Source: Andalucia godoyi (Eukaryota > Discoba > Jakobea > Jakobida > Andaluciidae). From it: 64,000 bases of DNA. The position numbers and the translations under genes were made by a program. Below the pieces are notes generated by a model, which saw nothing but the letters and a program-made list of their open reading frames with translations, made no database searches and was not told the origin of the DNA. The stretch is from assembly GCA_009859145.1 (NCBI GenBank), contig VRVR01000004.1:434001-498000 (forward strand), given 5' to 3'. Below, piece after piece: positions 36,721 through 46,540 of this stretch (within the stretch, counting starts at the first letter, position 1; each line of letters opens with the position of its first letter).

Positions 36721-36769
36721 CAGACCGCAGACCGCAGACCGCAGATCTCAGATCTCAGATCTCAGTTCA
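36721..36769. repeat. seven-copy heptamer array (3x CAGACCG, 3x CAGATCT, 1x CAGTTCA)
   Basis: Seven consecutive 7-bp units, two sequence versions in blocks of three plus a diverged last unit. The array ends 5 bp beyond the mutarotase stop codon (36774-36776), so it sits in that gene's 3' UTR. Confidence 0.9.
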
Positions 36770-36773
36770 CAGC

Positions 36774-37865
36774 TTACTCGGCTGTGCCAAACTTGTAAAT
36801 GGTTCGATGTACATAGGTGGATCCCGGACGAAGAACGGTGGACGGAAATCCAGGTTGGTTCGGCGAGTCGGGGAAATGCTGCGTCTCGAGGCAAAACCCA
36901 GAACGAAACCCGTATCGAACACCGCATTTTCCGATTCGCTCGCCATCCAGAAAATTCCCAGAGTAGAACTGCATCCCGGGTTCAGAAGTGTATACCGCCA
37001 TCGTGCGGCCAGACAATGGTTCGACAACGTATGCAGCCCTGGAAAGACGGCTGCAGTCGTCTTCGGTAGACGAGTTCACCAAGCAAAAGTTGTGGTCGTA
37101 TCCGTTTCCGAACTCCAGCTGCTCGTGCATTGCAGAAATATCCTTTCCGATTGGCTTGGGGTTTGTGTAGAAGTCAAATGGCGAATGAAATGCAACGGCC
37201 GCGCGTTCTCCCGTCGGAATCAGCACTCTGGAGACGGGGGTGAATGAATCTGCAAAGATCTGCATGGTGTGATGCAGAACATCAAACGATGCGGACCCCG
37301 CATACGTGTGCCAGTTTGCGTGACCGAGCAAGTTAAAGTACGAATGCTGCGTAAGATTGACGATGGTTGGCTTTTCATCCACGGTCGCTTCATAGTCAAT
37401 CGCGAGTGCATTGTCCGAGGACCACGAATACTTGACAGACGCATGCAGCGTGCCCGGAAACCCTTGGTCTCCATCCGGCGAAACAAGCCGCAACGTTACG
37501 CTCTGATCTGCATCCAATTTGCTCTCAGCGTCCTCATCGGCACGTGTCCTTTCGTCCACCGTCCACACACGCCGATCAAACCCATCGGGTCCACCATGCA
37601 GCATATTCGGTCCATTGTTGGCAACTCCGCCAAACTCCTTTCCGTCAATCGAGAACTTTGCATTGGCGATCCTGTTTGCATACCGTCCGGCAACGCATCC
37701 AAAGTAGGAATATGGATACTCGGAAGAATCATCAAACCCTAGTACCACATCGTCCATCACTCCCTTTCGGTCGGGGACGCACAGATGCGAAATCGTTCCG
37801 CCAAGTGGCAAAATACGCACAAATGCACCAGATTCGTTTCGCAGCTCAATCGACTCGCTCCTCAT
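36774..37865 (-). CDS. GALM: aldose 1-epimerase (galactose mutarotase), 363 aa
   Basis: ATG at 37865. Family motifs are in order: 'LPLGGTISHLCVPDRKG', 'DDVVLGFDD', 'GRYANRIANAKFSIDGK', 'NNGPNMLHGGPDGFDRRVW' (first catalytic His), 'TIVNLTQHSYFNLLGH' (second His) and near the end 'GFCLETQHFPDSPNQPGFP', which supplies the catalytic Glu. The length is usual for eukaryotic GALM (about 340-360). It interconverts alpha and beta anomers of galactose and glucose in the cytosol, the first step of the Leloir pathway. There is no signal peptide. A run of GAA repeats lies just upstream (about 37933-37950 on the plus strand), and a heptamer array follows the stop. The assignment is secure. Confidence 0.95.
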   Translation of the reverse strand: MRSESIELRNESGAFVRILPLGGTISHLCVPDRKGVMDDVVLGFDDSSEYPYSYFGCVAGRYANRIANAKFSIDGKEFGGVANNGPNMLHGGPDGFDRRVWTVDERTRADEDAESKLDADQSVTLRLVSPDGDQGFPGTLHASVKYSWSSDNALAIDYEATVDEKPTIVNLTQHSYFNLLGHANWHTYAGSASFDVLHHTMQIFADSFTPVSRVLIPTGERAAVAFHSPFDFYTNPKPIGKDISAMHEQLEFGNGYDHNFCLVNSSTEDDCSRLSRAAYVVEPLSGRTMAVYTSEPGMQFYSGNFLDGERIGKCGVRYGFRSGFCLETQHFPDSPNQPGFPSTVLRPGSTYVHRTIYKFGTAE

Positions 37866-38335
37866 TTTCTTGAGTGTCCCCTCTGCAATCCAACTCCCCC
37901 TCTGTTGTCGCAGAAAACGAATCCTCCCTCGCTGAAGAAGAAGAAGAAGGAAGCGGTGTTCTGCTGCCAAAAAAACCGCGGAGTATCGGGAGATCCTCCA
38001 CGCACTTCAGGTTTGCCAGCACATAGTAGGCACATCAAACACATCAAACACGTCGACTTGTCCCAAACAACCAAGACAATCTGCTCTCTTTCAATCCTTG
38101 ACCTTTTTTTGAGTCTTTGAGCTTTCTGAGTCCCGAATCTGGATCATTTCTTGCCAGGATCGACGACATCACACAACTTTTTTCAAAAATTAAATAATTA
38201 AATAATTAGAATTTTTTAAATCTGTTTCTTCTTGTTCTTTGACAATTTTTGTGGTTTTTCGTTCTTCTGGCTCGGTTCAGGTGATCTGTAGTTGCTGCTT
38301 TCAAGGAAAGAAGAAAAAAAAGAAAGAAGACTGCA
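37866..38335. other. divergent region between the mutarotase and GFAT genes
   Basis: 470 bp between divergent starts. Contains a GAA run (37933-37950), two direct ACACATCAAAC-type copies (about 38035-38052), and an AT-rich block (38180-38220). No further gene. Confidence 0.4.
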
Positions 38336-40438
38336 ATGTGTGGGATTTTCGGGTATTTGAATTGGAACCATCCGGTTGAGCGTCGTCAGATTGTGGCTCT
38401 GCTAACTGAAGGACTTTCTCGACTCGAGTACCGTGGATATGACTCTGCAGGAGTAGCGTTTGACGCTGCGGATTCGTCGACTGTTATTGTGAAGATGGAC
38501 GGAAATGTGTCGCGGCTGCGCAGTCTGCTTGAGACGTCCGGAGTGTCCAGTGACATGACGGTTGTCACGTCGCATATAGGAATTGCGCATACTCGCTGGG
38601 CGACGCATGGCGATCCATCTCCAATCAACTCGCATCCACAGCGATCCGATCCTACCAATCAATTTGTGATTGTGCACAATGGAATTATTACCAACTACAG
38701 AGAATTGAAACAGACGCTCATTGCAGACGGATATGAATTCGAGTCAGATACGGATACCGAGGTGTTTGCCAAGCTCATCAAGTTTGTGTATGACGAACAG
38801 TCGGATAAGTCTAATGTTTCATTGGTAGACATTTGCAAGGAAGCCGTGTCGCAGATTCACGGATCGTATGCGTTCTTAGTGAAGTCACGGCTGTTTCCAG
38901 GCGAAATCGTCGCTACTCGACAGGGGTCGCCGCTGATTATTGGAGTTACAGAAGATCAGCCAACAGACACGATTCCACTGAGTCTGCGCGGAAGGTCGGC
39001 CAACTCGGGAAACACGGCGGCCGGTGTGGAGCAGTTTGGAGAAGACTCTTTCGTCGACGGGTTGGAACCGCATCTCAAGACGGTCAGTTCGCCATCCTCG
39101 TTCGGAGCATCGGGGTCAAAGGCCGGAAGAGAGTATTTCTTCTCGTCGGACGCGACGGCTATCGTGCAACACACCTCACGCGTATTGTATCTGGAGGACC
39201 GCGATGTTGCACATGTCAAGAATGGAGTTCTGAAGATTTACAATCCGGACTTCGCAGCCCATCCGAATTCCTCCGATGGTGCTGCACAGCCCTCACGAGC
39301 GATCCGCAAGTTGGCGATGCAGCTCGACTCCGTCATGAAGGGACAATACGAGCACTTTATGCAAAAGGAGATTCTTGAGCAACCTGAGTCGCTGCTGACC
39401 ACCATGCGTGGACGCGTCAAGTTTGACTCGCTGGAGATCAGACTGGGTGGAATTATTGATCACATTGAAGACATTCTGACATCGCGACGGGTAATCTTCC
39501 TTGCGTGCGGGACGTCGTATAATGCTTGCTTGGCGGCACAGCAAGTGTTTGAAGAGCTGTCGAACTTGCCAGTCACTTGCGAGTTGGCATCCGAGTTTGT
39601 CGATCGCAAACCAAACGTGTTCCGCGACGAAATCTACATTTACGTGTCCCAATCCGGCGAGACGGCAGACACACTTCGCGCCCTCCAGTATGTGAAGAAG
39701 CGCGGAGCATTAACATGCGGTGTGACGAACACTGTAGGCTCAGCAATTGCGCGATCCACCGATTTTGGTGTCCATGTGAACGCCGGTGTCGAAATCGGTG
39801 TAGCTTCCACCAAGGCGTACACTTGTCAGATCATCGCCATCATTCTCATTGCACTGCAGATTTCTGGCGATTCTGTAAAGAAGACCCCGCGAAGAGCAGA
39901 GATTATGCGAGAGCTGGAGAGACTGCCGCGTCTCGTAGATCAGACGATCAAGTCTGTCGAGTCCGTCGTCAAGCAAGTTGCGGATGAACTCATCGCGAGT
40001 AAATCCCCCTCCGTCCTCGTATTTGGCCGTGGTTATCAATATGCGACGGCATTGGAGGGCGCTCTTAAGATCAAGGAGATCTCTTACATTCACTCAGAGG
40101 GCCTGTCGTCATCAGAATTGAAGCATGGACCGATTGCTCTCATTTCAGCAGATATGCCCTCAATTCTCATATGCACGCGCGACGAGCTTTTCCCCCACGT
40201 GATGAGCGCGCTTGAGCAGGTATGTGCACGTCATGGGAATGTGATTGCTATCTGCAATGAAGGTGACGAAGCTGTCCGCGAGAAGGCTCAGAGGACCTTG
40301 GAAGTTCCGAAGATCGTCGACTGCTTGGCGTGTGTGCTGAATGTAATTCCGCTTCAGCTTCTCAGTTACCACTTGGCTGTCAAGCTCGGAAGAAACGTTG
40401 ATCAGCCTCGAAATCTTGCGAAATCCGTCGTGGTTTGA
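38336..40438 (+). CDS. GFPT: glutamine:fructose-6-phosphate aminotransferase (isomerising), 700 aa
   Basis: The protein begins MCGIFGYLN, placing the catalytic Cys2 at the processed N-terminus of the class II glutamine amidotransferase domain (about 1-300; 'EYRGYDSAGVAF', 'GIAHTRWATHGDPSPINSHP', 'VHNGIITNYRELK'). Two SIS isomerase domains follow, about 380-510 ('FLACGTSYNACLAAQQVFEE', 'SQSGETADTLRAL') and 555-690 ('GRGYQYATALEGALKIKEIS', 'SELKHGPIALI'). The C-terminus PRNLAKSVVV matches the conserved ending. It makes glucosamine-6-phosphate from fructose-6-phosphate and glutamine, the committed step to UDP-GlcNAc for N-glycans, GPI anchors and chitin-like polymers. The linker at about 200-260 is longer than in bacterial GlmS, as in eukaryotic GFATs, where it often holds a regulatory phosphosite. 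Secure. Confidence 0.98.
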   Translation: MCGIFGYLNWNHPVERRQIVALLTEGLSRLEYRGYDSAGVAFDAADSSTVIVKMDGNVSRLRSLLETSGVSSDMTVVTSHIGIAHTRWATHGDPSPINSHPQRSDPTNQFVIVHNGIITNYRELKQTLIADGYEFESDTDTEVFAKLIKFVYDEQSDKSNVSLVDICKEAVSQIHGSYAFLVKSRLFPGEIVATRQGSPLIIGVTEDQPTDTIPLSLRGRSANSGNTAAGVEQFGEDSFVDGLEPHLKTVSSPSSFGASGSKAGREYFFSSDATAIVQHTSRVLYLEDRDVAHVKNGVLKIYNPDFAAHPNSSDGAAQPSRAIRKLAMQLDSVMKGQYEHFMQKEILEQPESLLTTMRGRVKFDSLEIRLGGIIDHIEDILTSRRVIFLACGTSYNACLAAQQVFEELSNLPVTCELASEFVDRKPNVFRDEIYIYVSQSGETADTLRALQYVKKRGALTCGVTNTVGSAIARSTDFGVHVNAGVEIGVASTKAYTCQIIAIILIALQISGDSVKKTPRRAEIMRELERLPRLVDQTIKSVESVVKQVADELIASKSPSVLVFGRGYQYATALEGALKIKEISYIHSEGLSSSELKHGPIALISADMPSILICTRDELFPHVMSALEQVCARHGNVIAICNEGDEAVREKAQRTLEVPKIVDCLACVLNVIPLQLLSYHLAVKLGRNVDQPRNLAKSVVV

Positions 40439-41145
40439 TATCCTAGTATGGTTGACAGCTTTGTGTATCCTCAACGTTGAACATCCAACAATACGATTTC
40501 CTTACCGTATTCAGCTCTAGACTTTCTTCGTTCATCACTTTTTCTTTCTTTCCAGTTTTTTTAATTAATTGACTTGTTTGTTTGTGTTTTACAATCGAAC
40601 CCTCAAGTAGCTCCATTCATCAAAAAGACAAGGACAAAACATCTCACAGCTCGAGAGAGGGATCTTTCCGACAAACTCAAACCGGCCATGCCCGAAGATA
40701 GCGAGGATAAAAGGGTTTTAGGGCACCCCCCCCCCCACATTTCTGCTGCAATACCCTGGTCTTTCTTCTTCTTCTTCTTCTTCTTCTGCTTCTACACGTT
40801 TTGCTGATGCGCACGAGCAGACATGTTCACATGCACAGTCTGGTCGGACGTTCAGTTCTGCGCATCCAGTGGAACGCATCTTGACAACGAATGCAAAGGA
40901 CATCCGTGTCCTGTGAAAATCGAGTTATCCAAAAAGAGAAGAAAGAACAAAAAAACAACAAAAAAACAACTCCACAACAAGAGCGCCCGACGGCTCCTTT
41001 TCTTTTCCCTTCGCAGTGTTTTAATGAAGAATAAAAAAGAAAAGGAAGAAGAAATATCATCAAAAAGACAAACAATCAATTAATCAGCCAATCAACCAAA
41101 CAAACAAAAAATAGCGCTGGCAAACCGAACAGGAGGACCGTCATC
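40439..41145. other. intergenic region with poly-C and TTC tracts
   Basis: 707 bp with no supported gene. It has an 11-C run (40726-40736), a (TTC)n tract (about 40762-40787) and A-rich tracts (40930-40975, 41020-41110). Short Lys-rich or Phe-rich frames here come from the repeats. Confidence 0.5.
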
Positions 41146-42483
41146 ATGGAGCCGGAGAAAGAGCTTTCTAAATCATTCGGAGGACAATCGTTCATGCAAC
41201 GCGCTCAACCGAGCCCAACCGTTCGCAATTTCCGAATCGATCTAGAGGGCCGCCAAGAACAAGCCGTAAGGTGCACTGCGACGGCATCGCCTTTCCTGCC
41301 ATCTCCTTTTCTCAACAGCGCGGTTTCCAGAGGCATCACACCGAGAACATTCTCTTATGAATCTCTGTGTCTGGAAACACCGAAGCCGCAGATTGCCCGA
41401 CAGTCACAGAGAATCCCAGATGTTTCCTTGAGCGTTTTTCTTCTGGGAGATTCCTCTGTGGGCAAAAGCACAATTCGGAAACGGTTCGCGGAACGTCCCT
41501 CGTCAACATCAGCAACCGCGCCGCCGTCATTCTCGATTCTCACATCGCCGTCCACATTTGCAGTACCAAAGCGCTTTGAACGAGACAACCTGTCTTTTGT
41601 GGCAACAACCGTGGACATTCAACGGGGATCGTGTTTACTACGCGCTCACATCAAGGACTTTTGTGCTGCTCCTCGGTTCAAAGTCGTGAACCAAGCATAC
41701 TTCCGAAAGGGCTGCGACGCGGCAATCATCGTCGTAGACGGCACAGCCTCGGACATGATGGAACGCGCAGTATTCTGGAAAGAAAAGGTGGACAATGCAT
41801 TCTTCTTTTGCGGAGCCGATCTTGGAAAGTTCGTTCCCTGCAGTCTTTTTGTCAACAAGGTTGATCGCTTGCACGACGATGAGATTGAGCTCCTGAAGCC
41901 CAAGTTGCAACAATTGGTAACAAGGCACGGATTCATCGACTACCATCTCGTATCCGCCACGAGAGACCTCTTGACGATCCACGAAGCTTTTGAAAACATT
42001 GTGGATATCACAGTCGTCGAAGATCTGAAGAATCTACAAATTGACACCAGACCGTCCCTTGGCGCCGAATCGCGTGAGCGTGCAAGATGCTCTCTGTCGT
42101 CCAGCATCGACACCTCCATGAGTTCGCCAAAGTCTCCCGAACAGCGGGCTGTGGGTGAAGGCAAAGCCAAAAAGCGTCAAGAAATGTTGTTTGGCGATTT
42201 GTGGTCTCCCAAAGAAACGCCGACTACGGAAAGGACAGGGACCCTGTCTCCAACCTGGGAAGAGTCTCCCGTCAATCCGCTTGCTTTTCCGGGAGCCACA
42301 GAAGAAGAGGAATGCTATTCAGAACACGCGAATCCCTTGCATGCTGGCCATCTTGCCGCAAACGAAATTGTTCCACAATGTAGTGCACAACTCCCTGGCC
42401 CGTGCCAGCCTCAACGATTCTTCTGGGGTTGCTGGAAGCAAAATCGACTGCAAACTGCTGGGCAAGCGGAGCGCGTGATGTAA
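41146..42483 (+). CDS. divergent Rab-like protein with degenerate G3 motif, 445 aa
   Basis: A disordered N-terminal extension (about 1-90) precedes a small-GTPase domain (about 92-290). The P-loop is intact: LLGDSSVGKST (G101-S108). Where Rab proteins have D-T-A-G-Q-E-R-F, this one reads DFCAAPRF (171-178): the DxxG glycine and the catalytic Gln are both replaced by Ala, while RF and the following 'YFRKGCDAAIIVVD' strand are preserved. NKVD is present (237-240), and SATRD supplies the SAK-like G5. The long tail is Ser/Pro/Glu-rich and lacks a terminal prenylation Cys motif, ending CWKQNRLQTAGQAERVM. It probably binds GTP but hydrolyses poorly or not at all, acting as a switch-defective Rab-like scaffold. 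Partner and membrane are unknown. Confidence 0.75.
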   Translation: MEPEKELSKSFGGQSFMQRAQPSPTVRNFRIDLEGRQEQAVRCTATASPFLPSPFLNSAVSRGITPRTFSYESLCLETPKPQIARQSQRIPDVSLSVFLLGDSSVGKSTIRKRFAERPSSTSATAPPSFSILTSPSTFAVPKRFERDNLSFVATTVDIQRGSCLLRAHIKDFCAAPRFKVVNQAYFRKGCDAAIIVVDGTASDMMERAVFWKEKVDNAFFFCGADLGKFVPCSLFVNKVDRLHDDEIELLKPKLQQLVTRHGFIDYHLVSATRDLLTIHEAFENIVDITVVEDLKNLQIDTRPSLGAESRERARCSLSSSIDTSMSSPKSPEQRAVGEGKAKKRQEMLFGDLWSPKETPTTERTGTLSPTWEESPVNPLAFPGATEEEECYSEHANPLHAGHLAANEIVPQCSAQLPGPCQPQRFFWGCWKQNRLQTAGQAERVM

Positions 42484-42545
42484 TATATTTTCGAACGCAA
42501 CGTAACCATGTACATCAAAAAGTATAAAAGATTCAACACATGTCG

Positions 42546-44903
42546 TCAAGCCTCTGCTTGCAAAAAGCAGGTCGTCCAGCATTTCATGATGCTTCGCAAG
42601 CACACCGGAGCTGTCCCAGAACGATTGGTGCCCTGTGGTTCGTCGATCACAAACTTCACCATCGCATTCGCATCTTGCAACTCCGCAATCGACGATGGTG
42701 AAATGCGGCATCCGCACAGTCGGATCCACGTCAGCCCCGTACATGCCTGAACAAACTCGGATAAGCCGTCCGCAGTGATGGAAACACAGTTTGTCAAATC
42801 CAGCAACCGAAGTTTGGAAACTGGATTTCGAAGAATCAGAGATAGCAATGTGGCATCCGATATGGAGTCACCAAGAGCGTTGGTTCGGGCCATATGAAGC
42901 GATTCAAGCGCAAGACACTTGGAAGCAAGGGCGGCCAGCGACGATGTTCCTAGACGTCCACAGTAGTTCAGGTTGAGATGGCGCAAGTTCGGGCAATGTT
43001 GCGCGATGCACTCTACAGCGTACTGCGTAACCCTGATGCACCTCTCCAGACACAATGCTTCGAGGAGTGGAGCTTGAACCGCAAGATGGCAAACGAGAAA
43101 ATCGTTCACTTGGCCGCAGCCCGTCAAGTCAACGTGCTGTAAACGGTGCACATTCAAGTATGACACCGTATTCTCCACAAACTGCTGCGGGTCCAGCTGA
43201 TGCATATTGACAAGCACCAAGGACACTAAGCTGGGGCCGCACAGGGCGACGATGTGGCACAGGACATCTGAAGGAATGTAAGAGCATTCTGACAAATCGA
43301 GGTCAGAGACGAATCGTAAGGGAGGGCACAACAGCAACTCCAGAAGAGAGCGACCCGTGAGAAGGAGTGAACCGCGAAGAGACAGGCGGCTGATGGTCAC
43401 ACTCGAAGCGTCGACGATGAAAGCCAGCTCCGAGATATCCTCGTCCCGCAGACGTGTTACTACATCAGGATTCGCAAGAATCGCCAAAAGATTTTGTCGC
43501 ACGTATGAAACGGAGCAAGGCAAAAAGAAGATGGGCTTCCAAATGAGCAACAAACTCTCCTTTCGACTTCCAGCCGCCACAAATCGGTGGAGATCTTCCA
43601 CATTTGGAGTGAACCGTGCTCTCGAAGCAGTGGCTGCGGAAGCAGCAGACATCCCTAGGTCACAAGACAGCGATTGGAAACTTCGGAACGTTGAAAGGGG
43701 ACCGTCTGCGACAAAGCGGACAACATTCGACACTGCTAGATTTTCGCAATTGGAAATGTCCAGCCAGCTGAGATGGTGCGCATGTCCCAGAAATGATCCC
43801 GTAAGATTCGAGCATCGTGAGCACTCCAATCGAGAGAGATAGTGGCAAGACTGAAGGATGAGCGATAGAGCATCGTCCGACAAGCGCGTGCATCCCGAAA
43901 TATCCAGGCATCGCAACGCACACGAGAAACTCGAGTTCTCGACCAGCAACGAAATGAGTGTCGTATCGAGAATGCGCGTTTGATGTCGGAGCGACAAGCG
44001 CTGCAGCGAGACTGCAAAAACTGTTGAAGACTCGGCACCAAAGTATCGCAAAAAGGACGCGTCGGACAGCATCATGTGGTCGAGAGACAAGGATGTCAAG
44101 ACGACTTCTTCGTCCTCGGCGGCCAGGCCAAAGCATTCGGAGTCGGAGTCTGCAAAGTCGTCACGTTGCAGTGCCACCAGCGGAGTGGAGGCAGTGGAAG
44201 ACATGGAAGACCTGGTGTCCGATCTGCGGATGAGAAACCCGGATTGTTCTCGATAGTGGGGAGCTACAGCAAGCCGCTGCTTTTCGATTTCGTTGGCAAT
44301 TCGAATGGACCTTGGATAGGAATCGACGTACCTGCGAATGAACGCAAGCGACCTTTCCCTAAGCATCTTGCATTTTTCAACATGCATGGATTCCAAGAAG
44401 ATTCCGTGACGCGAGAACGCTTCCAAGATGGAGGACAGGATCGCGTCATCCACAAACGTGCAGCTTCGCAGCGTAAAGTGTCGCAACTGGACACAGCTTG
44501 CAATCCCTGGATATGCCTCCACAACAATGGATCCTTCGATGGACAGACTACGTAATGTAGCACACAAGGGAAGCTGTGCGGGACCAAGGGGTGTTGTAAG
44601 CAGATAGACGAGGGCGGATTTTGGAAAAAATGTCTGGTTGGAAATGGAGAGCTGGGTAATGGGAACTCCAGAGTCTCTTCTCCAGTCCCCGATGATGGAC
44701 GTCAGCTGTTTGACATGGCCTGAATAGCGGCCGCGAGGGTCCAGCAGTGCGAATCCTGGGCATCGGGATGCATAGTATCGGCACAAATGATGCACCTTGG
44801 CACACGTGCACATGCAGGACATGAGCGACCGAAAATCCACAAAGTCCAGGACTCGAAATAGGACCTGGTCCACAAAGAGCCAGTCTCTCGTCCTTTGCGC
44901 CAT
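42546..44903 (-). CDS. F-box/leucine-rich-repeat protein (AMN1/FBXL type), 785 aa
   Basis: The ATG at 44903 (MAQRTRDWLFVDQVLFRVLD) puts an F-box-like motif at residues about 8-50 (FRVLDFVDFRSLMSCMCTCA, KVHHLCRYY), so the Lys-rich open frame above it is left out. Many cysteine-containing leucine-rich repeats follow, in two blocks (about 70-430 and 510-760), e.g. 'LRCLDISGCTRLSDDALSLI', 'LEALCLERCIRVTQYAVECI', 'LRHLNLNYCGRLGTSSLAAL' and 'LRLLDLTNCVSITADGLSEF'. By family knowledge F-box/LRR proteins link substrates to SCF ubiquitin ligases through Skp1. The size is large for an FBXL. Substrate unknown. It converges with the Rab-like gene, stops 62 bp apart. Confidence 0.85.
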   Translation of the reverse strand: MAQRTRDWLFVDQVLFRVLDFVDFRSLMSCMCTCAKVHHLCRYYASRCPGFALLDPRGRYSGHVKQLTSIIGDWRRDSGVPITQLSISNQTFFPKSALVYLLTTPLGPAQLPLCATLRSLSIEGSIVVEAYPGIASCVQLRHFTLRSCTFVDDAILSSILEAFSRHGIFLESMHVEKCKMLRERSLAFIRRYVDSYPRSIRIANEIEKQRLAVAPHYREQSGFLIRRSDTRSSMSSTASTPLVALQRDDFADSDSECFGLAAEDEEVVLTSLSLDHMMLSDASFLRYFGAESSTVFAVSLQRLSLRHQTRILDTTLISLLVENSSFSCALRCLDISGCTRLSDDALSLILQSCHYLSRLECSRCSNLTGSFLGHAHHLSWLDISNCENLAVSNVVRFVADGPLSTFRSFQSLSCDLGMSAASAATASRARFTPNVEDLHRFVAAGSRKESLLLIWKPIFFLPCSVSYVRQNLLAILANPDVVTRLRDEDISELAFIVDASSVTISRLSLRGSLLLTGRSLLELLLCPPLRFVSDLDLSECSYIPSDVLCHIVALCGPSLVSLVLVNMHQLDPQQFVENTVSYLNVHRLQHVDLTGCGQVNDFLVCHLAVQAPLLEALCLERCIRVTQYAVECIAQHCPNLRHLNLNYCGRLGTSSLAALASKCLALESLHMARTNALGDSISDATLLSLILRNPVSKLRLLDLTNCVSITADGLSEFVQACTGLTWIRLCGCRISPSSIAELQDANAMVKFVIDEPQGTNRSGTAPVCLRSIMKCWTTCFLQAEA

Positions 44904-45394
44904 CCTCGCCTCCGAATAGTCTTCCCCAATGTAGACAACAGACACGCGGATGCACGGTGTTGCGTTTTTTCCTTTTTCTTTTTTCCTTTTTCTTTTTTCT
45001 TTCTCTTCCACTTTTTGTTATATTTTCGTCAGTCGCATACATTAAAACATTCAACAGATTCCGAGCCTTGTCAAGCTGCGGAATTCAGAAAGCGGGGAGT
45101 TCAGGGGAAATCGGGAAATTTCAAGCGGGGGGAGCGTCGGGGAATTTCGGGGTTGTAGCGGGAACACGAGTACGTTTTGCTAATTTAATTTGCAGCAGGG
45201 CGTTGTTGCTGGTTCTTTCAGTACAACAAACTCGCAGGTGCACTCCATCCAACATGGCTTTCAAACTGCATGGGGCAGGAAAGATGAGCTTTACAGATGT
45301 TCAAATTTAAGATAACAGAGAGAAATGTTGCCGGGGAGAGAGGTGGGATGGGTGGATTGGGCTGGGCTGGGTTGGGTTGGAACGCAACGGGCTT
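44904..45394. other. spacer between F-box/LRR and LicD genes
   Basis: 491 bp. Contains repeated TTTTTCC/TTTTTCT units (about 44967-45010, in the F-box gene's 5' flank), G-rich GGGAAATTTC-like segments (45100-45150) and a GGGCTGGGTTG repeat (45347-45380). No gene seen. Confidence 0.5.
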
Positions 45395-46540
45395 TCAATC
45401 AAACCAGCCGTGAAACTCGCCCACGATCCTGCACCAGCACAGGTCAGCTTGCACAAACAAACGTGTTCGGGGAGGAATGATTGCAAACCAAAGATTGCCC
45501 CAGATCTGGAACTCCGTTAGCCTCACAAGCTCCCAGAGCGCCATTTCGGAAAACTGCATTTCCGAAACTCCCAGTTTGTGCGCAACGGTCTTCTCCAGAA
45601 ACCATGCTACTCGGCCAGTGTCGGCGCTCCAGTGCGATGCTCCCCTGGCGGGCAGATCAGGAGACTGGGTGCGTGCTGGTGCGTGTGCTAGTGTGGCACC
45701 AGGAAGTGTCAAATCGAGTACTAATGTAAAAGCAGGAGTCCCTGCAACGCCTGTTCGAGATGGAGGTGGAACTTGCGCAAGTGGATTGCCGTCCGCAAGA
45801 ACTCGGCAATGCTTCATGGGGGGTTCCGTCAACAATCCGCATGTCTGCACAACACTTGATTGGACATCCGGTTCTCGCCAGCTCTGTCCGTAGTTCAGCA
45901 GCATGATGGCCTCCGGAACCTGTGGAACCCACGCAGCTCGTCCAAGGAACACCCGTTGCTTGAGAGGCATCACCCACCAATCATCAAAGGAGTACACCCC
46001 TCGATACATGGCAGCTACCTCGGGCCTAATAAGCGTCTTCACTCGTTTGCAGAATGCCAAGTGCTCCACGGCGCAGACGTCAATCCCAACTGGCATGAAC
46101 TGGCCTGGAAGGATCTCCGCCGTGCATTCACGGCTTGCGTGATACATTCTGCAGCAGTACGGGTCTTTCCATACTGCGACATCGAGACGCAGGACGCCGA
46201 CCGTGCCTTGGCGTTCCGAAAAGTAATTGATGAGTTTCACATAGTCGACTTTCAGGATGGTCACGTCCGCATCGGTGTCCCACGGAATGATGCACCGATT
46301 TCGAAGGCATCCCAACAGAGTACCGAAATCCAGGTATGGCTTTACCTCGATTTGCTCGCACAAATGCAAGAATTCGTCCATGAGCTCCATCAAGAAGGCC
46401 ACTCTCTGCCTTGCGTCGTCCGTTTCCGTGCCAACAATTCGACATGAAATCTCGGAACAGTCCACCGACGGAGCATTCAACGATTCCACGTCTGACATGT
46501 CTTTTTCTGTTCTCGCAGACGAAGCACTGTGGATGAGCAT
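45395..46540 (-). CDS. LicD/fukutin-family nucleotidyltransferase-like protein, 381 aa
   Basis: Residues about 47-100 carry the LicD signature: 'LMELMDEFLHLCEQIEVKPY', then LDFGTLLGCLRN and IPWDTDADVTIL, with the DxDxD metal triad in WDTDAD. Later 'YSFDDWWVMPLKQRVFLGRA' and 'PEAIMLLNYGQSWREPD' match the end of the domain. The family transfers phosphocholine (bacterial LicD) or ribitol-phosphate (FKTN/FKRP) to glycans. The C-terminal third (about 265-381) is not conserved in the family as I know it. There is no signal peptide or obvious membrane anchor, unlike Golgi fukutins, so its location is unclear. Two in-frame starts are possible, 46540 and 46498 (MSDVESL). Confidence 0.8.
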   Translation of the reverse strand: MLIHSASSARTEKDMSDVESLNAPSVDCSEISCRIVGTETDDARQRVAFLMELMDEFLHLCEQIEVKPYLDFGTLLGCLRNRCIIPWDTDADVTILKVDYVKLINYFSERQGTVGVLRLDVAVWKDPYCCRMYHASRECTAEILPGQFMPVGIDVCAVEHLAFCKRVKTLIRPEVAAMYRGVYSFDDWWVMPLKQRVFLGRAAWVPQVPEAIMLLNYGQSWREPDVQSSVVQTCGLLTEPPMKHCRVLADGNPLAQVPPPSRTGVAGTPAFTLVLDLTLPGATLAHAPARTQSPDLPARGASHWSADTGRVAWFLEKTVAHKLGVSEMQFSEMALWELVRLTEFQIWGNLWFAIIPPRTRLFVQADLCWCRIVGEFHGWFD

